From NCBI GenBank assembly GCA_045629725.1, contig JAZQRT010000037.1:1-17089 (forward strand): a DNA stretch of 17,089 nt. The letters run 5' to 3'. The position numbers were made by a program, and so were the translations under genes. Positions 14,289-17,089 of the stretch are shown one piece after another; the stretch's first letter is position 1; every line of letters begins with the position of its first letter. The DNA comes from SIG714 sp045629725 (lineage in GTDB: Bacteria > Bacillota > Clostridia > Oscillospirales > CAG-272). The notes under the pieces were generated by a model. That model saw nothing but the letters and a program-made list of their open reading frames with translations, searched no databases and was not told the origin of the DNA.

Positions 14289-15017
14289 TTATATTCTATC
14301 CAAAATGAATTCGGCTTCAGCACATACCTTGCCGTCGCCGCGGAAGGCGCGGAAATAGAATTTTCCGTCGTCGATCTCGCGGGATACGTAGATTTTGAGG
14401 AAATCTCCCATGGGAGCTTCATTTATGTAGGTGATATCAAGATTTATTATCCTTTTTGATTTAAGACCTCCGGGGATAAAGTCGGAAAACATATCAATAT
14501 AACGAACGTTATTCATGTGAAGATTTACGTCGCATACAGAATATCCGATATTATATTCACCCACAAGTGAGAGGGGAATATCTGCGGGGATCTTAAATCT
14601 CGGTGTTACGTCAAGGGAAAGAGCATCCTCCTCTGAGATCTTATCAAGAACCTCGCCCATTCTGACAAATCTGCGGGTGTTTATGTCAATTACCGTCCAA
14701 ACGCCTGCAAGCTCTGCTACCATTCTGTTGTTTACGTACATTTTCGTGTTTCTGGGATAGCTGACTCCATGGGAGGGGCATGCCCACGTTTCCACAAGTG
14801 CCTCGTCATCTGCGCGAACGTCAGAGTAACTTGCAAGGGTGAGTCTGCAAAGGATGAAGGCTGAATTATTCGCTTTCATATCCTTTTCCGTGGGACCTGT
14901 GACCTCAAGCTGCTTTCTTGCTGCCTCTTGCATATATTTTACCAAGGAGGAAGCCTTTGCAACTCCTTGAAAATCCATATCGTGAGATTGGAACTCAAAT
15001 TTTCCAAGCCATTTCAT
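14289..15017 (-). CDS. Acyl-ACP thioesterase (FatA/FatB-like)
   Basis: A protein of 242 aa from ATG 15017, chosen over an in-frame TTG at 15059 because GAAAGGAC precedes it and MKWLGKFEFQSHDMDFQG aligns with the usual N-terminus of the family. It is a double-hotdog protein: the first hotdog begins at SHDMDFQGVAKASSLVKYMQEAA, the second at EYNIGYSVCDVNLHMNN. The catalytic motif Asp163-x-Asn165-x-His167-x-x-Asn170 (DVNLHMNN) is intact. It hydrolyses acyl-ACP to release free fatty acid from type II fatty acid synthesis in the cytoplasm. Chain-length choice cannot be predicted. It lies 38 bp downstream of the sortase gene with no terminator between, hence an envelope-related operon. Confidence 0.9.
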   Translation of the reverse strand: MKWLGKFEFQSHDMDFQGVAKASSLVKYMQEAARKQLEVTGPTEKDMKANNSAFILCRLTLASYSDVRADDEALVETWACPSHGVSYPRNTKMYVNNRMVAELAGVWTVIDINTRRFVRMGEVLDKISEEDALSLDVTPRFKIPADIPLSLVGEYNIGYSVCDVNLHMNNVRYIDMFSDFIPGGLKSKRIINLDITYINEAPMGDFLKIYVSREIDDGKFYFRAFRGDGKVCAEAEFILDRI

Positions 15018-15055
15018 TGTTTTTTTTGTCCTTTCAATCTGTGGTATATCCGTCG

Positions 15056-15994
15056 TCAATTTGGGGTGATGGATTTTGTCAAGATGCCTACGAGTGCGTA
15101 TCGTTTGTCATCATCAAAGCTGTTGGAGCAGGTGGAGAGAGTAACGATCTTTGAGTTTGAATTGTATTCCACTTCACGGGAAATCGAGGCAAGGTCGTAA
15201 ATATTTCCAATAAAGTCTGCCATATCGGTGTTCGCAAAGTTTATTCTTGTATAGTCGGCGTAGATATCCGTTTCAAAAACGGCAATTATGGTATATTCAT
15301 AAATTCCGTCAAAGGTGCTGATCTCAATGGTGGGTCTTGAATTAAAATAGCTTTTGTTGAAAAAGTTAGTTATTCCATTGAACATCGTGCCCCAAGAGCG
15401 GATATTGTGACCGTAAATTACATAATTCGGAGTTTTTTCGGGGGCTTTGGTGCATCTGAAATCCGCAAATATCGCTCCGCTATAGTTTGGGGTGCCGTCT
15501 GCGGCGTGATTTACGTAATATTGATTATCTTTAGCGCGCATGAGGGGATAGTTGATCTTTGTGTTTTCAATTGTGATCCAGCCCACAAGCTCGGGATATT
15601 GCTCACGCAGGATCGTCAGCTTGTTTTTGACCTTAAGATATTCCTCCAGCTCCTCGTTTGATACGATGGGGGGAAGCTCTCCCTTTGAAAGGAGCATTTC
15701 ATCGAATTTGACGAGCGGAACAACCTTTTCTGCGGAATAGATCGGGCTTGTGAGTCCCTCTTTGCCGATGTTGTTGAATTCATCAACGATGCCTTCGTAG
15801 AAATCCTCTCCGCTGTTGAAGTCCTCAAAATTGTCAATGATACTCTTGAGCGAGAACAGGAACACGGCAAGACAAACTAAGAAAAGCACTATTCTGATAA
15901 AATTGAAAACGTAGTAGGAGGTGCGCTTACGTCCTTTACTTTGGGGTGCGATATCGTCGCAGGATATTTCTTTCAGTTTTTCGGATATATTCAT
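15056..15994 (-). CDS. srtB: Class B sortase
   Basis: A protein of 312 aa with AAGGAGG seven bases before ATG 15994. N-terminal cytoplasmic part, one membrane segment at about 30-51 (type II orientation), then a stalk rich in Glu/Asn and the catalytic barrel. Class B hallmarks are NYPLMRAKDNQYYVNH, SGAIFADFR, and the triad His196 (YGHN), Cys289 (TLSTC) and Arg298 (DKRYALVG). It cleaves a sorting motif between Thr and Gly and joins the protein to the wall peptide. The domain order and length fit class B, although the stalk is long. The two surface proteins at 4329 and 5267 have TPDTG/TPATG motifs and are candidate substrates. Pilin-type genes are not present nearby. Confidence 0.9.
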   Translation of the reverse strand: MNISEKLKEISCDDIAPQSKGRKRTSYYVFNFIRIVLFLVCLAVFLFSLKSIIDNFEDFNSGEDFYEGIVDEFNNIGKEGLTSPIYSAEKVVPLVKFDEMLLSKGELPPIVSNEELEEYLKVKNKLTILREQYPELVGWITIENTKINYPLMRAKDNQYYVNHAADGTPNYSGAIFADFRCTKAPEKTPNYVIYGHNIRSWGTMFNGITNFFNKSYFNSRPTIEISTFDGIYEYTIIAVFETDIYADYTRINFANTDMADFIGNIYDLASISREVEYNSNSKIVTLSTCSNSFDDDKRYALVGILTKSITPN

Positions 15995-16071
15995 AAAGCT
16001 TCCTCCTTTTCTTTCTCGGTGCCGTCATTTGGCGTTGACAACACTGATCTATTTTAGTTCACGATATATAT

Positions 16072-16101
16072 TTTATACTATATTTGTAAAAAAAGCAACA
16101 A
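16072..16101 (-). promoter_or_regulatory. Possible promoter of the sortase-thioesterase operon
   Basis: On minus TTGTTG (16101-16096), 18 bp, TATAAA (16077-16072). The region is so AT-rich that other placements are possible. Confidence 0.35.
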
Positions 16102-16230
16102 ATTTTTGTATCTTTTATAATTTTATTTTTCAGAAAATTATTTATTTTGGAAATAAAAGGAATTTAATAGAGTTATTTTGCCTTTAGAGATTTAGTTTAT
16201 GGGAAATTAATATTTTTATGATACCTTTCT

Positions 16231-16252
16231 TCCGAATGAAAATTTATTCGGA
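16231..16252. repeat. Inverted repeat in the sortase/pssA intergenic region
   Basis: TCCGAAT (16231-16237) pairs with ATTCGGA (16246-16252) around an eight-base loop, followed on plus by TAATTTTT. It is either a terminator-like hairpin of an unseen short transcript or an operator. The rest of 16020-16298 is very AT-rich with no gene seen. Confidence 0.4.
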
Positions 16253-16298
16253 TAATTTTTCGCAAGATTATAAAATTTATGGAAATGCTTGAAAAATA

Positions 16299-16333
16299 TT
16301 GATTTTAACAAAAAATTATGGTACTATTAAAAT
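16299..16333 (+). promoter_or_regulatory. Promoter region of pssA
   Basis: Two overlapping choices: TTGATT (16299-16304), 17 bp, TACTAT (16322-16327) with TGg extended -10; or TTAACA (16305-16310), 17 bp, TAAAAT (16328-16333). GGAG at 16347-16350 lies ten bases before the start. Confidence 0.6.
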
Positions 16334-16360
16334 ATAAACGAAATACGGAGATAAAATTTT

Positions 16361-17002
16361 ATGTTGGGTTATTATAATTATACGGTCATACTTACGTATT
16401 TGAGCTTTGTTTCGGGAGTTACCGGAATTTTTCTTTCACTTGCCTCCGGTAATAGCCTTGGCGGAGTTATCTGCCTCATGCTTTCGGGCTTTTTTGATCT
16501 TTTTGACGGAAAGGTCGCATCCACAAAGAAAAACAGGACTCCTGAGGAAAGGAAATTCGGAATACAGATAGATTCTCTTTCCGACCTTGTTTGCTTCGGC
16601 GTTCTTCCCGCAGCCATCGGGTATTCACTTGGTCTTACAAATACGTATTGGTACGTGCTTTTTGCTCTTTACGCACTTGCGGCGCTGATTCGTCTTGCAT
16701 ACTTTAACGTTGCAGAGGAAGCTCGTCAAAAGACAACACAGGGAGTGCGCAAGTCCTATAACGGAATGCCCGTAACAAGCGTTGCGATATTGATTCCCGT
16801 GATATATTTCATCGGTCATCTTCTTTCCTTCCCCACAGGCTTTGCCTATGCCTATGCCGTATGTCTTGCGTTTTTTGCCGTTGCCATGCTTCTTGCAAAG
16901 CTTAGCGTGCCCAAGATCGGCGGAAAGAATATTTATATCTGGACGGCGATATTTGTTATCGGCATAGCCCTCGGAGTTTTGATACTCTGGCTTCTTAAGT
17001 GA
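16361..17002 (+). CDS. pssA: CDP-diacylglycerol--serine O-phosphatidyltransferase
   Basis: A protein of 213 aa, an integral membrane enzyme with about six hydrophobic segments. It transfers serine to CDP-diacylglycerol to make phosphatidylserine, precursor of phosphatidylethanolamine. The CDP-alcohol phosphotransferase signature is at 46-79: DLFDGKVAS, then GIQIDSLSD, giving the four metal/substrate Asp residues. The DSLSDLVCFGVLPA continuation is characteristic of PssA, not PgsA. Two departures from the textbook motif: Ser replaces the Arg after Ala, and the Ala-to-Gly spacing is longer (TKKNRTPEERKF). The TKKNRT insert occurs, as I recall, in other clostridial PssA proteins, so activity is likely. 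It is transcribed divergently from the sortase. Confidence 0.85.
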   Translation: MLGYYNYTVILTYLSFVSGVTGIFLSLASGNSLGGVICLMLSGFFDLFDGKVASTKKNRTPEERKFGIQIDSLSDLVCFGVLPAAIGYSLGLTNTYWYVLFALYALAALIRLAYFNVAEEARQKTTQGVRKSYNGMPVTSVAILIPVIYFIGHLLSFPTGFAYAYAVCLAFFAVAMLLAKLSVPKIGGKNIYIWTAIFVIGIALGVLILWLLK

Positions 17003-17041
17003 AACTTATTGAAACGTAATTAATAAAAGGCGGGTTTGCCC

Positions 17042-17089
17042 AACTTCTCATAAGGAAGTTATAACGTTAATTGGAGGCGAGGCGCCTCC
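17042..17089 (+). other. Two hairpins at the window edge, role open
   Basis: AACTTC (17042-17047) pairs with GAAGTT (17055-17060). GGAGGC (17073-17078) pairs with GCCTCC (17084-17089), which is cut by the window end. It could be the pssA terminator, if a T-run follows outside, or the start of a structured leader. Confidence 0.3.

Overview
The window looks like a chromosomal segment of a low-GC, Gram-positive anaerobe of the Clostridia, most likely a gut Oscillospiraceae/Ruminococcaceae-type organism. This rests on the strong A/G-rich ribosome-binding sites, the SigA-type promoters with 17-bp spacers, a class B sortase with small BspA-like surface proteins, a Gram-positive acyl-ACP thioesterase and a short CDP-alcohol type PssA. 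No rRNA, tRNA or CRISPR array was recognised.

Layout. Positions 1-271 (-) hold the N-terminal part of an MFS transporter, divergent from a NIF3-like metalloprotein gene (468-1262) that is followed by an aldo/keto reductase (1319-2260). Directly behind the reductase lies a REP-associated tyrosine transposase (RAYT, 2273-2761), which carries REP-like elements inside its own coding sequence and another just downstream. On the minus strand, 3010-4009 is a compact holin plus NlpC/P60 endolysin cassette with no other phage gene in view. From 4233 to 6071 two tandemly duplicated, strongly promoted genes encode secreted leucine-rich-repeat-like proteins ending in a sortase-type tail. Each has nearly the same promoter and an identical terminator. 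Positions 6085-6530 hold a gene-free array of GTAG-foot hairpins with an exact 130-bp tandem period.

A SigA promoter then drives aspartate kinase (6613-7941) and an FkbM-type methyltransferase (7964-9037). A strong bidirectional terminator separates them from the convergent uvrB-uvrA excision-repair operon (14075-9251, minus). That operon has an extended -10 promoter with a LexA-like inverted repeat over the expected transcription start. Next, also on minus, is a sortase B plus acyl-ACP thioesterase pair (15994-14289). The window ends with divergent pssA (16361-17002), whose product is predicted to make phosphatidylserine.

How parts may work together. The class B sortase at 15056-15994 is a plausible anchoring enzyme for the two surface proteins, whose TPDTG/TPATG motifs fit the xPxTG type used by some clostridial SrtB enzymes. 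The RAYT and the GTAG-foot repeats form a REP/RAYT system, here with the unusual feature that an intact REP hairpin is part of the transposase reading frame. uvrA and uvrB act in one DNA repair complex.
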